Positions 9,354 to 18,398 are shown, counted from the stretch's first letter. The stretch is DNA of 64,000 bases from Pyrinomonadaceae bacterium (GCA_030841085.1 JAVEDP010000018.1:93291-157290); one strand, 5' to 3'. Notes: a model not told the origin generated them from the sequence alone. Numbers and translations are program-made.

Positions 9354-9821
9354 ATGGACAGAAATAAAAAGATTGCCATCGGTTGCGGTGGCGCGGGATG
9401 CCTGGGCTTGATCCTGATCGTAATTGTCTGCGTCGTTCTGTTGTCGACCGGATACATAACGATGCCTGGCAACAGTAATTCCAACCGCAACGAGAATTTC
9501 AATGCGACGAATACAAATTCGAATACCAATTCAAACCTGAACGAGAATACAAACAGTAATTCCTCAACGTCGTCATCCTCCCTCTCGGACGACGACAAGC
9601 ATAAATTGTTTCAGGCGGCCGGCATGACCCGAGACAACGCGCTAATCCAAAAAGTTTTGCGTAAGATTGGACTTCTTACTCCGGACAATGACTTGTCGGA
9701 CGACTATGCGTCCTTCACAAAGAAGCATGTTGAATGGGCCAAGAGTAACACCACCTTTATCCAATCGGTGCTGACCCCCGAAAAAGCGCGTGCCTATGTC
9801 GACGAACACATGAATGACTAA
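9354..9821 (+). CDS. Membrane-anchored protein with Asn-rich linker
   Basis: Unrecognised 155 aa protein. Residues 6-37 form a Gly-rich membrane segment (GCGGAGCLGLILIVIVCVVLL) that probably anchors it with the rest outside the cytoplasm. Residues about 40-75 are a low-complexity Asn/Ser/Thr linker (NSNSNRNENFNATNTNSN and onward), followed by a compact helical domain of about 80 residues. Asn-rich linkers of this kind recur in this window (see the lipoprotein at 35646-36134) and are common in Blastocatellia-type genomes. The start ATGGACAGA follows GAGGTAAAG, a good ribosome binding site. Function unknown. Confidence 0.75.
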   Translation: MDRNKKIAIGCGGAGCLGLILIVIVCVVLLSTGYITMPGNSNSNRNENFNATNTNSNTNSNLNENTNSNSSTSSSSLSDDDKHKLFQAAGMTRDNALIQKVLRKIGLLTPDNDLSDDYASFTKKHVEWAKSNTTFIQSVLTPEKARAYVDEHMND

Positions 9822-9831
9822 CCAATATTAG

Positions 9832-9898
9832 TCCAATGCCCAACGTCTAAAGTCCAATGTCGGGCGGATGACTTTGGACATTGGACTTTGGACTCTAG
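9832..9898. repeat. Spacer with inverted GTCCAATG words
   Basis: The stretch between the Asn-rich protein and lepA: left arm TTAGTCCAATGCCCAACGTC plus AAAGTCCAATGTC, right arm GACTTTGGACATTGGACT plus TTGGACTC. It is an imperfect inverted repeat of one short word, with hairpin potential just upstream of lepA. Confidence 0.65.
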
Positions 9899-9907
9899 AC
9901 TGCTCAC

Positions 9908-11707
9908 ATGGACCCTTCGCGCATCCGCAACTTTTCAATCATCGCCCACATCGATCATGGCAAGTCGACTCTGGCAGATCGCCTGCTGGAGTTGACGGGC
10001 GCGGTGACCGGCCGCGACATGGAGGCGCAGATCCTCGACGATATGGATCTCGAGCGCGAACGAGGTATCACTATTAAGGCGCACGCGGTCAGGCTGGATT
10101 ACAAAGCGCAGGATGGCCGGCAATACGTCCTGAACCTGATCGACACACCCGGCCACGTCGATTTCTCTTATGAAGTTTCCCGCTCACTGTCTGCGTGCGA
10201 GGGCGCGTTGTTGATTGTCGATGCGTCGCAGGGCGTTGAAGCGCAGACGCTCGCGAATACCTATCTCGCCATCGAAAACAATCTCGAGCTTATTCCCGTC
10301 ATCAACAAGATCGACCTGCCGGGCGCCGAGCCCGAAAAAGCAATCGAACAGATCGAGCACTTCATCGGCCTGGAAACTCACAACGCGATCCTTACCAGCG
10401 CGAAGACAGGCCAGGGCGTCGCCGAAGTTTTGGAAGCAATCGTACACGAGGTGCCGCCGCCGAAAGGCGATCCGACTGCGCCTTTGAAAGCGTTGATTTT
10501 CGATTCGTGGTACGACTCTTATCGCGGCGTAATCGTTTTGTTTCGCGTTATCGACGGCTCTATTCGGCCGGGAATGAAGATTCGTTTCTTTAATGCCGGC
10601 CGTGACTACCAGGTCGAGACGCTCGGCGTGAATCGCCCGCGCCCAACGCCGGTCGATGAGCTCGGCGTCGGCGAAGTCGGATTCCTGACGGCTTCAATCA
10701 AGACTGTCGCCGACGTGCAAATTGGCGACACCGTTACCGAAGCAGCGCGGCCCACGAAGGAGCCTTTCCCCGGTTATCAGGAAATCAAGCCGATGGTTTT
10801 CGCGGGACTCTATCCCGTCGACACCAACCAGTATGAAGAGCTGCGCGATGCGATGGACAAGCTGCGCCTCAATGACGCGTCGTTCTTTTACGAGCCTGAA
10901 TCGTCCACCGCGCTTGGGTTTGGTTTTCGTTGCGGCTTTCTCGGCCTGCTGCACATGGAAATTGTGCAGGAACGTTTGGAGCGCGAGTTTAATCTCGATC
11001 TGATCACTACTGCGCCGGGAGTTCGTTATGTAGTGACGACAACCGACGGCAAAGTTACAGAAATCGATTCGCCGGCAAAGATGCCCGATCCCGGCCGCAT
11101 CGTGAAGATTGAAGAGCCGGCGATCAAGGCTACGATACTTACTCCTGAAGAACACCTTGGTGGCATCCTGGCGTTGCTGGAAGAAAAGCGTGGCCAGCAA
11201 AAAGGTTTCGAGTACATAACTTCGAATCGAGTGATGTTGACTTATGAGCTGCCGCTCAACGAGATCGTTTTGGATTTTTATGATCGCTTGAAATCGACTT
11301 CGCGCGGATATGCTTCGCTCGATTACCATTTGGCGGGCTATTGGGAAAGCGATCTGGTTAAGCTTGATGTGCTGGTTGCGGGCGAACCTGTCGACGCGCT
11401 GTCGTTAGTGCTTCATCGCGATACCGCGGCAGCGAAGGGGCGAGCGCTGGCGAGCAAGATGAAGGAGCTTATCCCGCGCCAACTTTTTGAAGTGCCAATC
11501 CAGGCGGCAATTGGCGCCAAAGTAATCGCCCGCGAAACCGTAAAAGCGATGGGCAAGAACGTAATAGCGAAGTGTTACGGCGGCGACATTTCGCGCAAAC
11601 GCAAGCTGCTCGAGAAACAGAAGGAAGGCAAGAAGCGCATGAAGAAAGTTGGCCGCGTTGAGATTCCGCAGGAAGCGTTTCTGGCAGTGCTGAAAGTGAA
11701 CGAGTAG
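9908..11707 (+). CDS. lepA: Elongation factor 4 (LepA), back-translocating GTPase
   Basis: Ribosome-associated translational GTPase, 599 aa, the normal LepA length. Seen: G1 AHIDHGKST (near residue 13), switch sequence [13 protein letters not shown]3 [17 protein letters not shown]4 NKIDLPGA, G5 TSAKTGQGV, the EF-G-like domains II-V, and the LepA-specific C-terminal domain ending [17 protein letters not shown] and [14 protein letters not shown]. The start ATGGACCCTTCG gives the canonical N-terminus [14 protein letters not shown]; the SD is weak and the upstream region is an inverted repeat. It is not followed by lepB here; a convergent minus-strand gene comes next. Confidence 0.98.
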   Translation: MDPSRIRNFSIIAHIDHGKSTLADRLLELTGAVTGRDMEAQILDDMDLERERGITIKAHAVRLDYKAQDGRQYVLNLIDTPGHVDFSYEVSRSLSACEGALLIVDASQGVEAQTLANTYLAIENNLELIPVINKIDLPGAEPEKAIEQIEHFIGLETHNAILTSAKTGQGVAEVLEAIVHEVPPPKGDPTAPLKALIFDSWYDSYRGVIVLFRVIDGSIRPGMKIRFFNAGRDYQVETLGVNRPRPTPVDELGVGEVGFLTASIKTVADVQIGDTVTEAARPTKEPFPGYQEIKPMVFAGLYPVDTNQYEELRDAMDKLRLNDASFFYEPESSTALGFGFRCGFLGLLHMEIVQERLEREFNLDLITTAPGVRYVVTTTDGKVTEIDSPAKMPDPGRIVKIEEPAIKATILTPEEHLGGILALLEEKRGQQKGFEYITSNRVMLTYELPLNEIVLDFYDRLKSTSRGYASLDYHLAGYWESDLVKLDVLVAGEPVDALSLVLHRDTAAAKGRALASKMKELIPRQLFEVPIQAAIGAKVIARETVKAMGKNVIAKCYGGDISRKRKLLEKQKEGKKRMKKVGRVEIPQEAFLAVLKVNE

Positions 11708-11807
11708 GTTCCGCGTTCTTTGTCTTCTGTGTTTTCTGGTGCTGAATAAATGCTTGCCAAACATTCTCATAGAAACACGAATCTCGATTGTAGATATCAG
11801 AAGTAAG

Positions 11808-12860
11808 TTAGTAGTACTCGATCTTTCGTGTTTCAAACCATTCGTCGATCACTTTGCCGGTCGCGGGCTCGACGCTCTGTACAGTTTGTTTGATCCAGTT
11901 GCCCGCCTGGTCATATTCATAGCTCCGAACCGTCTTACAACATTTACTGTTCTGATCAAGCGCTCCGGCCTCGACAACGTTGTCTCTGCCGTCATAAATC
12001 TGAACCACTCCTATATTGAGTGAGCCATCTTCATTAAAGTTGGTCATCTCTTCTCTTTTTCTGCCCGCCTCATAAGAAAAAATAGACTGCTTATAGAGTT
12101 TGCCGTCGGGCCGATAGGCCGATTCGCCGGTCAACCTGCCGCTTTCGTCGTAAGAATAAACAACTTTATGGAACACAATTCCTGCGGCGTTGAGTGTCGA
12201 CATTTCCGTCAGACGTCCTGCTGCAAAGCTATAACGATAGAAAGCATTCTGCTCATGTCCTGCTTCGCTGTAACCGGCTTTTATCTGTCTTCCCTGGGGA
12301 TCGTAGGACGCAGTGTATCGCCGCGTGATAACAGTCTTCTCTCCTACCTGCTCTAACGCTTCAATCTCGAGCCCCTGTTGATCGTAAGCGTAGGTCGTCT
12401 CACCGGAAATCGCCCCCTGGCGCATCGACTGCGCAGTTTTTCGACCATTGCTGTCGTAGCTGTAGCTGGTTCGATGAACTGTTGGGCCACCCGTATTGAA
12501 ATATATTTCCTCGCTCTTGTTTCCTTCGGTATTAAAGGAGATGCTGCTTATCAACCGCGTCTGCCGGTATGGGAACAAACCTAATATCTTTGTGTTATTG
12601 AATTGTTCCCGGGTGATGGACTTTACTGGACCAAACAAATGTTCCTTCTCTCTATCAGATTTCTGGGAGAGACCGGGCAGATCTGCCGGCATTGCCAACG
12701 CGTACATGACCATAGTATTTGTCTTTGCCGGACTTAGACTTTGACTTGGGCTTGGACTAAAACTCAAGCTGACGAGATCTCGATGACGAGTGAGGATCAG
12801 AAACACAGCAAGACCAAGTATGAAGACAACCAGAAGGATCACGATCTTTTTTAAGTGCAT
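11808..12860 (-). CDS. Membrane-anchored YD/RHS-like repeat protein
   Basis: A 350 aa protein with an N-terminal anchor (KKIVILLVVFILGLAVFLIL) and an extracytoplasmic region of tyrosine/aspartate-type repeats: TSYSYDSNGRKTAQSM, TTYAYDQQGLE, YRYSFAAGRLTEM, VYSYDESGRLTGE, SYEYDQAGNW. Such repeats make beta-rich wrapping structures in RHS/YD proteins and single-protein relatives. No toxin tip or Rhs core signature is seen, so this is not a polymorphic toxin. The start ATGCACTTAAAA is preceded by GAAGAGA; an upstream ATG at 12878 is possible. It converges on lepA. Confidence 0.7.
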   Translation of the reverse strand: MHLKKIVILLVVFILGLAVFLILTRHRDLVSLSFSPSPSQSLSPAKTNTMVMYALAMPADLPGLSQKSDREKEHLFGPVKSITREQFNNTKILGLFPYRQTRLISSISFNTEGNKSEEIYFNTGGPTVHRTSYSYDSNGRKTAQSMRQGAISGETTYAYDQQGLEIEALEQVGEKTVITRRYTASYDPQGRQIKAGYSEAGHEQNAFYRYSFAAGRLTEMSTLNAAGIVFHKVVYSYDESGRLTGESAYRPDGKLYKQSIFSYEAGRKREEMTNFNEDGSLNIGVVQIYDGRDNVVEAGALDQNSKCCKTVRSYEYDQAGNWIKQTVQSVEPATGKVIDEWFETRKIEYY

Positions 12861-12937
12861 AGAAATCTCTTCATTCAACTTGGGTGAAAACTAATTCAAC
12901 GATTGCATTCTAGGTTGAGTTCAACCGCTTACAATTT

Positions 12938-13291
12938 TCAATCACCTGGCAACGTTCGCATAAAGCTGCGCTCATACTTGATGAAGCACTTTGTTTCTTC
13001 GTAGTAGGCTGTGGCCGCGCGGCATTCCTCACCCTCGGTAGCTTTCCGGCGGTAAGTTTCATATGCAACAAGACTGGGGAAACTAAACAACGCGACGGCC
13101 ACATTGCTCGGGCCTTCTTCACCGACACCCGGGAAACTAAACGCCGCTGAGGGGAGGCTGTCGCCGGGAAGGAAGTAGCCGTGATGTGTGCCGCCATACT
13201 TTTCAATCAGTCGCATCCATAGTCGCGCGTAATTTTCAAACTCCTCCAACTTGTCAGGATCAATCAGGTAGCGCAAGTAACAAGTAATCAA
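12938..13291 (-). CDS. NIPSNAP-family protein
   Basis: 117 aa, small alpha-beta dimeric barrel fold. Seen: the start MITCYLRYLIDPDKLEEFENYAR and the central GGTHHGYFLPG, then VAVALFSFPSLVAYETYR and a C-terminal YERSFMR, all typical of bacterial NIPSNAP-like proteins. Relative to the usual form there appears to be a roughly 15-residue insertion after GYFLPGDS (SLPSAAFSFPGVGEEG). Function in bacteria is unknown. It is the first of a run of minus-strand genes leading up to the cassette array. Confidence 0.75.
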   Translation of the reverse strand: MITCYLRYLIDPDKLEEFENYARLWMRLIEKYGGTHHGYFLPGDSLPSAAFSFPGVGEEGPSNVAVALFSFPSLVAYETYRRKATEGEECRAATAYYEETKCFIKYERSFMRTLPGD

Positions 13292-13379
13292 CGCGTCTCC
13301 TTACACCTTAGCGTTCAGCGTTCGATTTGAGTAGGAAATCAATTAGCAATATCGAAGCCCAACAATGAAGTAAAAAACG

Positions 13380-13925
13380 TCATCCGTACTCTGCTCCATC
13401 CGTTTTTTCGACTGCTTCAATCGGCTGTCGCGCCAACCTATCGTGGCTGGCGGCGCCGGCAACGAAACGCATCGCGACGTGCCCCACGACCACTATGCCG
13501 GCATAGGTACCAGCATCGGCGAGGACGGGAGCCACTCCCGGTGCGAACACCATCCACTTGGGAAACAGCGACGCGATAAAGTAATCCCGCGGAGCGCCGA
13601 TGATCGTCACAATAAGAGTGAACACCGCCAGGCCGCGCCATCCGAACCGGCGCGCCAACCGCCACGTGACGAGGTAGATTGGTGTCAGCGAGATCGCGAG
13701 CCCGAGGTAGAAGATCGTCATGATGTATGGTTTCGAGGCAAACAATACCTGCCACCAACCCATGCGTTCGCAGAAGGCGATTGCGCCCAACCCCAGCAAC
13801 CCGGCCACGGCTCCACCGACGAATGCACCCAGAACGCGTCGTACGGTCGCGCGCGTAAAGTAGATCACAGCAACAAGCTCGACCAAATAGGCGCAAGTCC
13901 AAAGGATGATTTGCTGCGTTGTCAT
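13380..13925 (-). CDS. Multi-pass membrane protein, unknown
   Basis: 181 aa with about five hydrophobic segments (ILWTCAYLVELVAVIYF, LGAFVGGAVAGLLGLGAIAF, IMTIFYLGLAISLTPIYLV, LAVFTLIVTIIGA, AGTYAGIVVVGHVAMRF). No catalytic motif is recognised and the charged C-terminal tail is short. The start ATGACAACGCAG has no strong ribosome binding site. It was kept because the hydrophobic pattern is regular and the other frames over the same stretch are not protein-like. It could be a carotenoid- or DUF-type integral membrane protein, but I do not recognise it. Confidence 0.55.
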   Translation of the reverse strand: MTTQQIILWTCAYLVELVAVIYFTRATVRRVLGAFVGGAVAGLLGLGAIAFCERMGWWQVLFASKPYIMTIFYLGLAISLTPIYLVTWRLARRFGWRGLAVFTLIVTIIGAPRDYFIASLFPKWMVFAPGVAPVLADAGTYAGIVVVGHVAMRFVAGAASHDRLARQPIEAVEKTDGAEYG

Positions 13926-13953
13926 TTGCGTTCTTGACTAACCCAAAAAATTT

Positions 13954-14100
13954 TTATTTCTTCGCCAGCAAAATACGAAAACGAAGGCTCGCCGCACCAC
14001 CGTGTTCCGGTAATTTGTGAAACTGTTCAATCAGTTCACCGGCGTTTGCTTCAATCACCCGCTGGGATGGAAAGTTGCCAGCATTCAGATTATTGACTAT
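13954..14100 (-). pseudogene. C-terminal remnant of a GNAT acetyltransferase
   Basis: Between the membrane protein and the methyltransferase, the minus strand encodes about 48 codons reading NAGNFPSQRVIEANAGELI, then EQFHKLPEHGG and LRFRILLAKK, ending at TAA. This matches the end of GNAT acetyltransferases, where N-x-x-S-x-R-V-I-E-x-N-G-G precedes the last two strands. A TGA lies just upstream in frame and no start is present, so it is a fragment. It implies past gene loss in this accessory stretch. Confidence 0.6.
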
Positions 14101-14116
14101 TCAAAACCGTTCTGCC

Positions 14117-14758
14117 CTACGCCGACTTCTTAGCGATAACGGCGATATGCCCGCGTGACGACGGATCATCTATTTCCCAAACCTCAATTTCAAAACCGGC
14201 GGCCTCTAACAAGCCGCGCGCTACTTGAGGATCGTATCCGCTATAGAAGAACGTGTGACCGTACATTTCGGAAGTAAAACCTTCCGCCTCCGCGTCATAA
14301 GTCGCAGCGAACTCTGCAGCAGTCGAGGCAGCGTCCGAACCACCAACCGATAACAATAACCTTCCACCAGGTTCAAGCGCATTCGCGACCTTCTGGAAAA
14401 TTCCTGCGTGATGTTTTCGCTCAACGTGAAAAATGGAATCCCAGGCGATGGCGGCGCCAAATCCCGGGGCGAGTTGTACATTGATCATGTCGCTGTGAAT
14501 AAACTCTGCTTCCGAAACTTCCTGCTTCGCAATTTCAAGCATCTTCTCAGATTGGTCAACGCCAGTTACACGAAAACCTTTTTCGACGAGGTACCTGGCA
14601 ACAGGCTGGCCGGTGCCACAACCCAAATCAAGAACTCTAGCTCCGGACTGCAAGCCTTCAAGAGCCCGATCAACATAACCCAGGAGCCGATCTATGTAAG
14701 CCTGTGCGCGAATATGGGAATGCCATTGCTGCGCGATCTGGTCATAAGAAGTCCGCAT
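14117..14758 (-). CDS. Class I SAM-dependent methyltransferase
   Basis: 213 aa. Seen: motif I VLDLGCGTGQPVARYL, motif post-I VTGVDQSEKML, EFIHSDMINV, AIAWDSIFHVER, and LEPGGRLLLSVGG. The fold is that of small-molecule methyltransferases (methyltransferase 11/25 type). The substrate cannot be inferred. The ATG at 14758 gives the natural start MRTSYDQIAQQWHSHI; the frame stays open further upstream but overlaps the neighbouring gene. It sits 26 bp downstream of the next minus-strand gene, so the two may be co-transcribed. Confidence 0.85.
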   Translation of the reverse strand: MRTSYDQIAQQWHSHIRAQAYIDRLLGYVDRALEGLQSGARVLDLGCGTGQPVARYLVEKGFRVTGVDQSEKMLEIAKQEVSEAEFIHSDMINVQLAPGFGAAIAWDSIFHVERKHHAGIFQKVANALEPGGRLLLSVGGSDAASTAAEFAATYDAEAEGFTSEMYGHTFFYSGYDPQVARGLLEAAGFEIEVWEIDDPSSRGHIAVIAKKSA

Positions 14759-14784
14759 GCTAGTTATTCTTCGGCGGCCAGTGC

Positions 14785-15210
14785 TTATGTCTCGCGGCGG
14801 CTCTTCATGTAGCGACGCATTGCCGCGACTCGCTCTTCCCAATCGGGTAGGCGCTGCACCACCGGCTCGAGATGCTTTAGGTAGAGATACGGCGGAATAC
14901 CCGGCAGCGCGCGAAGCTCTTCCAAAAATGGCTGAAGCTTGGCGTACACCAGCACGTGCTCTGTATTTATCGCATTGAACATTTCTTCGTGAATGGCCCC
15001 GAGAATGACGAACGCCGTTGCCATGTCCCAATACGAAGCCACCATCCGGAAATCAGCGCTGTGATCGCCAACCAGCACTTGAAGAATGTCTTGCGTACTT
15101 TCCGGGTGGAAACCTGTAGCGAACCAAGCGCGCGCCTTACGCATGGTTTGCTCAGACCTCAACTCATACAATTTGAGGATGCCCATCATGCTCTCATGCT
15201 CGGTGCTCAT
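14785..15210 (-). CDS. Hypothetical protein, DUF4760-like helical
   Basis: 141 aa, all-helical and soluble. It has a conserved-looking central stretch DFRMVASYWDMATAFVILG, where a membrane-protein-like helix is flanked by charged helices, as in small proteins annotated DUF4760. This assignment is from memory of the pattern and is tentative. ATG at 15210 follows AGGAAATCTTCCA on the minus strand, a plausible ribosome binding site. The methyltransferase gene follows 26 bp downstream. Confidence 0.5.
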   Translation of the reverse strand: MSTEHESMMGILKLYELRSEQTMRKARAWFATGFHPESTQDILQVLVGDHSADFRMVASYWDMATAFVILGAIHEEMFNAINTEHVLVYAKLQPFLEELRALPGIPPYLYLKHLEPVVQRLPDWEERVAAMRRYMKSRRET

Positions 15211-15371
15211 TGGAAGATTTCCTTTCGTAATGGATATAGATCAGTCAACGCGCAAGTCGCCGAATACTCGAACGCACGGACTCGAGCGGATATCGCCCAA
15301 GCAGCATCAGCTGAAGTGCATTACGAGGTACGCTTTCGGCGATCCGGTGGAATGAGTTATTGGACCGCAGT

Positions 15372-15869
15372 TCATTGCTCTTTTTCCCATCTGATTTGCG
15401 ACATGGCTCCGTCCAGGGCCATCTCTATCGCCCAGAGTTCTAATGGTCCTTGTCCGCCATGGTTCGTTATTGTTTTTCGTTGGTTTCCGTAAGCAACGCT
15501 TGTAACCATGTATCCCTGATCCATAGCTGTCGGTCCATATTGGTCCTCGAAATTCAGGTATTCGTTTTTAGCCATCAATTTCGCGATCTGCGTGAAGTAA
15601 TACTTATTGTAACTTGATTTGTATTTCCCTTTGCGCTCGGCGTATGGAGTGCCAACGTACGAGGCCGTGCCATCTTTGCGTAAGATGATTTTATACATTG
15701 GGCACTGACCCTCGCATCCGAAAACCCGCTCATAGGTTATCTCACTTACTTGCTCAATCGGCAGACGAGCGCTCTTCGGCTGTTTCGATTGTTCGAGCGC
15801 ATGTTTACAGCTAAGAGACAAGACCAGCAGAACGAAGGCTAGCAGCGTGAGATTGCGTTTTAACTTCAT
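15372..15869 (-). CDS. Secreted lipoprotein-like DUF6438-family protein
   Basis: 165 aa with a signal peptide (KRNLTLLAFVLLVLSLSC; the Cys suggests a lipobox LSLSC). The body has the DUF6438-type pattern: ITYERVFGCEGQCPMYKIIL, DGTASYVG, and a YYFTQIAKLMAKNEYLNFEDQY helix-strand unit. A relative with the same layout is a cassette gene at 26791-27261 (ALGCTPDYSAEIYADRTVVYHG, VAQLVKAFEQANYFSLKDTY). Having one copy inside and one just outside the recognisable array suggests that this segment was once part of it. Function unknown. Confidence 0.7.
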   Translation of the reverse strand: MKLKRNLTLLAFVLLVLSLSCKHALEQSKQPKSARLPIEQVSEITYERVFGCEGQCPMYKIILRKDGTASYVGTPYAERKGKYKSSYNKYYFTQIAKLMAKNEYLNFEDQYGPTAMDQGYMVTSVAYGNQRKTITNHGGQGPLELWAIEMALDGAMSQIRWEKEQ

Positions 15870-16039
15870 TGCTCTTCTCGCTTAGTCGATTTCCGTAGCG
15901 TCGACGAGCATGTCGACCAGCGTTTGTTGGTTCTCTGGCTCAACGGTGAAGATGTTTATGAGCGTAACAAAATTATCGGCTTTCGAAATTGTGACCATCA
16001 AGATTTCGTTTCAATAATTGTTATTGTAAAGAATACCTA

Positions 16040-16378
16040 TCAATATTTTGTGGCTTTTATCCATTTAATGCAGCCGGCAGATTTACATTTACACGCGAAA
16101 TCCCAGGGAGATGCAGGAATCGGATGACGCAAATAATCGTAAGTGATCTCCTCATTTTCCTTAATTTCTCTTAAAGCGATAAGCATTCCTTGCTCGTTGA
16201 ATGCGGCATTAGGATCACACGAATGATTGGTGACGTGAATGGGCATTAATTCTTGGGACCAATAATCAAGCGGATAGATGGCTTCGTCTTTGACGAACAT
16301 TCTGGAAGCAAACAGACCTCTTCCTTTGTGATTTGGATCATCTCGAACATGAAAGTCTTTTGTAACTGAGACAGGCAT
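16040..16378 (-). CDS. SET-domain protein
   Basis: 112 aa, a compact SET fold: HKGRGLFASR (SAM-binding glycine motif), VTNHSCDPNAAF (pseudoknot/catalytic NHSCDPN), NEEITYDY, and a post-SET-like CKCKSAGC for zinc. Known SET proteins are lysine methyltransferases; bacterial ones modify ribosomal or host proteins, but the substrate here is unknown. A second, longer SET protein is encoded in the cassette array (27408-27914). ATG at 16378 follows no clear ribosome binding site. Low-GC composition compared with lepA suggests acquisition. Confidence 0.78.
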   Translation of the reverse strand: MPVSVTKDFHVRDDPNHKGRGLFASRMFVKDEAIYPLDYWSQELMPIHVTNHSCDPNAAFNEQGMLIALREIKENEEITYDYLRHPIPASPWDFACKCKSAGCIKWIKATKY

Positions 16379-16449
16379 ACATTCGAGTCACTTCAAAAGC
16401 CCGCTGCAAGCGCCGTTATGAGTTTGGCGCCTTTATGAGCCCATCAGTT

Positions 16450-17289
16450 TCAGTGACGTTTCTTCGGTTCAAGGAAGACGCCCTTCCAAAGCATAAGAAT
16501 GTTACCAGACGGTAATGCCAATATCAGACTTCGAGGCGGAGTCCACTCGCGCGTTCCACATTCCAGAACGATACCCCCAAATGGAATTGCTTTGACTCCA
16601 AGTGAGTCTAACGAGATTCCCTGTTTCAGAAAGAACTCCTTGTCGGAAAGCGGGTGGGATCGATAGCTCGGTGAGGAACACCGCTGAGTCCCAACTGCGG
16701 TCATATCAACATCGAGTATGACCAATGTGCCATTCAACCTTGCAAGCTCATACGGTTCAGTGGCCTCGTCTGCTCTGCCGTCTCCATAGCGATGCCCAAC
16801 AACTGTCCAACGTCCCAACGGAGGCAACGCGCGGGCAGCAGCAAAAAGCCGCGCCATCATCCCACCGTCTTTGAACTGTTTCCAATCCTGCGAAGAAGTT
16901 GATGAAGAAGTCTGCAGGATTGCACCCGCTGGATCCAACAAGCTCGTTTCGTAATAGCGATAGCGCTTTTCGGTGGCTATGAATTCGACGGTTTCGAGCC
17001 GAATCTTATACCTTGTGGTTGAGTTACGGCTGATCGGTTCCGGTTTGGAAAAGACCGTTCGAAATTGCGCTCTGAATGTATGACCGGGTTCGAAACTCAA
17101 ACTTTCGGGATTTATTTCGACGATGAATTCTTCACCGGTATAAACGCGCTGCCATCGTTCATGCTGTGCCTGTGTCGGGATTGGCGCGCAAATTAAGAGG
17201 AGAAGGATAACTATAACGCAGCTCACTGGAAGCATCTTCAAGAACCGCCGAACACGACGCTTCAACTTCGTCGCGATGTTAGACCGCAA
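16450..17289 (-). CDS. Secreted protein, surface-adhesin-like
   Basis: 279 aa with a signal peptide (VSCVIVILLLLICAPIPTQAQ). It contains W-x-x-V and RYRYYETSLLDPAGAIL, resembling the repeat unit of surface-adhesin-E-like proteins, in an N-terminal beta domain; the C-terminal half has GIVLECGTREWTPPRS and no recognised motif. The start could be ATG 17289 or an internal Met nearer the signal peptide (MLPVSC). It follows the next gene by 2 bp, so the pair is probably one transcript. Confidence 0.55.
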   Translation of the reverse strand: MRSNIATKLKRRVRRFLKMLPVSCVIVILLLLICAPIPTQAQHERWQRVYTGEEFIVEINPESLSFEPGHTFRAQFRTVFSKPEPISRNSTTRYKIRLETVEFIATEKRYRYYETSLLDPAGAILQTSSSTSSQDWKQFKDGGMMARLFAAARALPPLGRWTVVGHRYGDGRADEATEPYELARLNGTLVILDVDMTAVGTQRCSSPSYRSHPLSDKEFFLKQGISLDSLGVKAIPFGGIVLECGTREWTPPRSLILALPSGNILMLWKGVFLEPKKRH

Positions 17290-17291
17290 GT

Positions 17292-17615
17292 TTATGAACC
17301 AACCTTTGTTAGATCGAAATCGTATTTGGTCAGCCGATCGCGCGCAATATTACGTTCTTCTTCGGAAAACAGATCGTGCCATTCGGGTTTGAGAATCAGC
17401 GCTTCAACCGTTAGCTCGAGATGACCACGTTCCCAAAGCGCCGTGTAACCGTCAGAGACGTTCGAAGCATGAATTAGAGTGCGGGCAGCTTCGTAACCGC
17501 CCTGCTCAGAGACCATTCCCAAAAAGCGCGTCGCGTTGTAACCGGCGTCAAATTTTGCGCATCGGTATATTTCAAGCATCGCCTCGTGGAATCGTATTTC
17601 AAGTTCTGTTGGCAT
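17292..17615 (-). CDS. Conserved small protein, unknown (GYTALWERGHLELTVEA type)
   Basis: 107 aa. The pattern ELEIRFHEAMLEIYRCAK, GYNATRFLGMV, GYTALWERGHLELTVEAL and EERNIARDRL is one I recognise as a widespread uncharacterised family, found both as a stand-alone protein and appended to other domains. No enzyme function is known to me. It lies next to the outermost recognisable attC (17631-17739) and reads in the cassette direction, so it may be the last cassette gene whose own attC has been lost. Confidence 0.7.
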   Translation of the reverse strand: MPTELEIRFHEAMLEIYRCAKFDAGYNATRFLGMVSEQGGYEAARTLIHASNVSDGYTALWERGHLELTVEALILKPEWHDLFSEEERNIARDRLTKYDFDLTKVGS

Positions 17616-17630
17616 GAACTGTCCATTGCG

Positions 17631-17739
17631 GCGCCCCGCTGGCCTTCAGGCCGCGCCGCGCGCTCAGCATTCAAGCTGAAGGAAAGAAGTTACTTGAGAA
17701 GCATGCTATCGCGGCGTCAGTTGCAAGGCTTTGTTGGGC
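17631..17739 (-). other. attC site, GCTGCGGCGCGCGATC family, distal end
   Basis: R'' is GCCCAAC at 17733-17739. The R' end has decayed to CCCCGCT (plus-strand reading). The middle matches the second attC family of the array (CAGCATTCAAGCTGAAGGAA, TACTTGAGAAGCATGCTATC). It is the outermost confident site on the low-coordinate side. Confidence 0.8.
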
Positions 17740-17768
17740 GGCAGCGTTCAACGGAAGCGATTGTTTCG

Positions 17769-18326
17769 TTAGGTTAATCGAAATATAAGCCCAATCAATG
17801 ATCCTCCTAAAGCAAAAAATAGAACTCCAAATATCCAAGCAAGCCATGTTACAAGCCCAAAGTTCAGAACATTCGTCATTCTAGATACACCAGTAGTTGG
17901 AATTATTCTATTGGTGGCGCTCCTCCACAAGAACCCCCCAACGACGAAGGTAATTCCTAGAACCAAACTAAGGACAAAAGGAGCCCCGAGTAGGACTTTT
18001 AAGACATCATTGTTCCTATCAGGTTCTCTTGAGAAATAGATTGAAATAATACCGCCAACAATTGCATAGAAAAGCCCAACTGCTTTCAAACCTTGCGCGA
18101 TGAAGAATCTGAAGTTCTCCGAATGCCTTTCAAATTTCCATCTAAAGTCAGCTTTCTCTGCAGCTGTCAGGATATCAGCTTCTGAGTTTGTACATTTACT
18201 GGCAGCCTGTTCAGACTGCACTAGCCTTTCTCGCTCATGAACTACGCTTATATTAGAAGGTGGCGCACTGACAGTTTCTTTTGTTTGGTTATGATCTTCG
18301 GATTTAGGGTCTTCAGGTGAGGTCAT
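17769..18326 (-). CDS. Cassette gene: three-helix membrane protein
   Basis: 185 aa. The N-terminal 75 residues are hydrophilic and charged. Then come three membrane segments (AVGLFYAIVGGIISIYF, APFVLSLVLGITFVVGGFLW, VTWLAWIFGVLFFALGGSLIGLIF). No motif is recognised. It is the only gene between attC sites 17631-17739 and 18399-18474, and its base composition is AT-rich compared with lepA or dnaX. The stop lies 29 bp from the attC, as usual for cassettes. ATG at 18326 follows GGAGTGAAAA. Confidence 0.65.
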   Translation of the reverse strand: MTSPEDPKSEDHNQTKETVSAPPSNISVVHERERLVQSEQAASKCTNSEADILTAAEKADFRWKFERHSENFRFFIAQGLKAVGLFYAIVGGIISIYFSREPDRNNDVLKVLLGAPFVLSLVLGITFVVGGFLWRSATNRIIPTTGVSRMTNVLNFGLVTWLAWIFGVLFFALGGSLIGLIFRLT

Positions 18327-18398
18327 TTTTCACTCCTTTGGATGAGCTGCGACAAAGCCGTGTTGATGCTAGCTGCGCCGGTGCGCGCTGTTCTTATG

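Noticed and set aside
11808..12860. RHS polymorphic toxin
   Set aside because: Short, no Rhs core end (PxxxxDPxG) and no toxin tip or immunity gene.
15211..15371. Possible attC before the DUF6438-like gene
   Set aside because: Only a weak resemblance (CTCGAACGCACGGACTCGAG); neither core nor stem holds up.
12938..15869. Plus-strand frames of 100-178 codons over this stretch
   Set aside because: They are antisense to genes with clear domains (NIPSNAP, methyltransferase) and show no protein pattern of their own.
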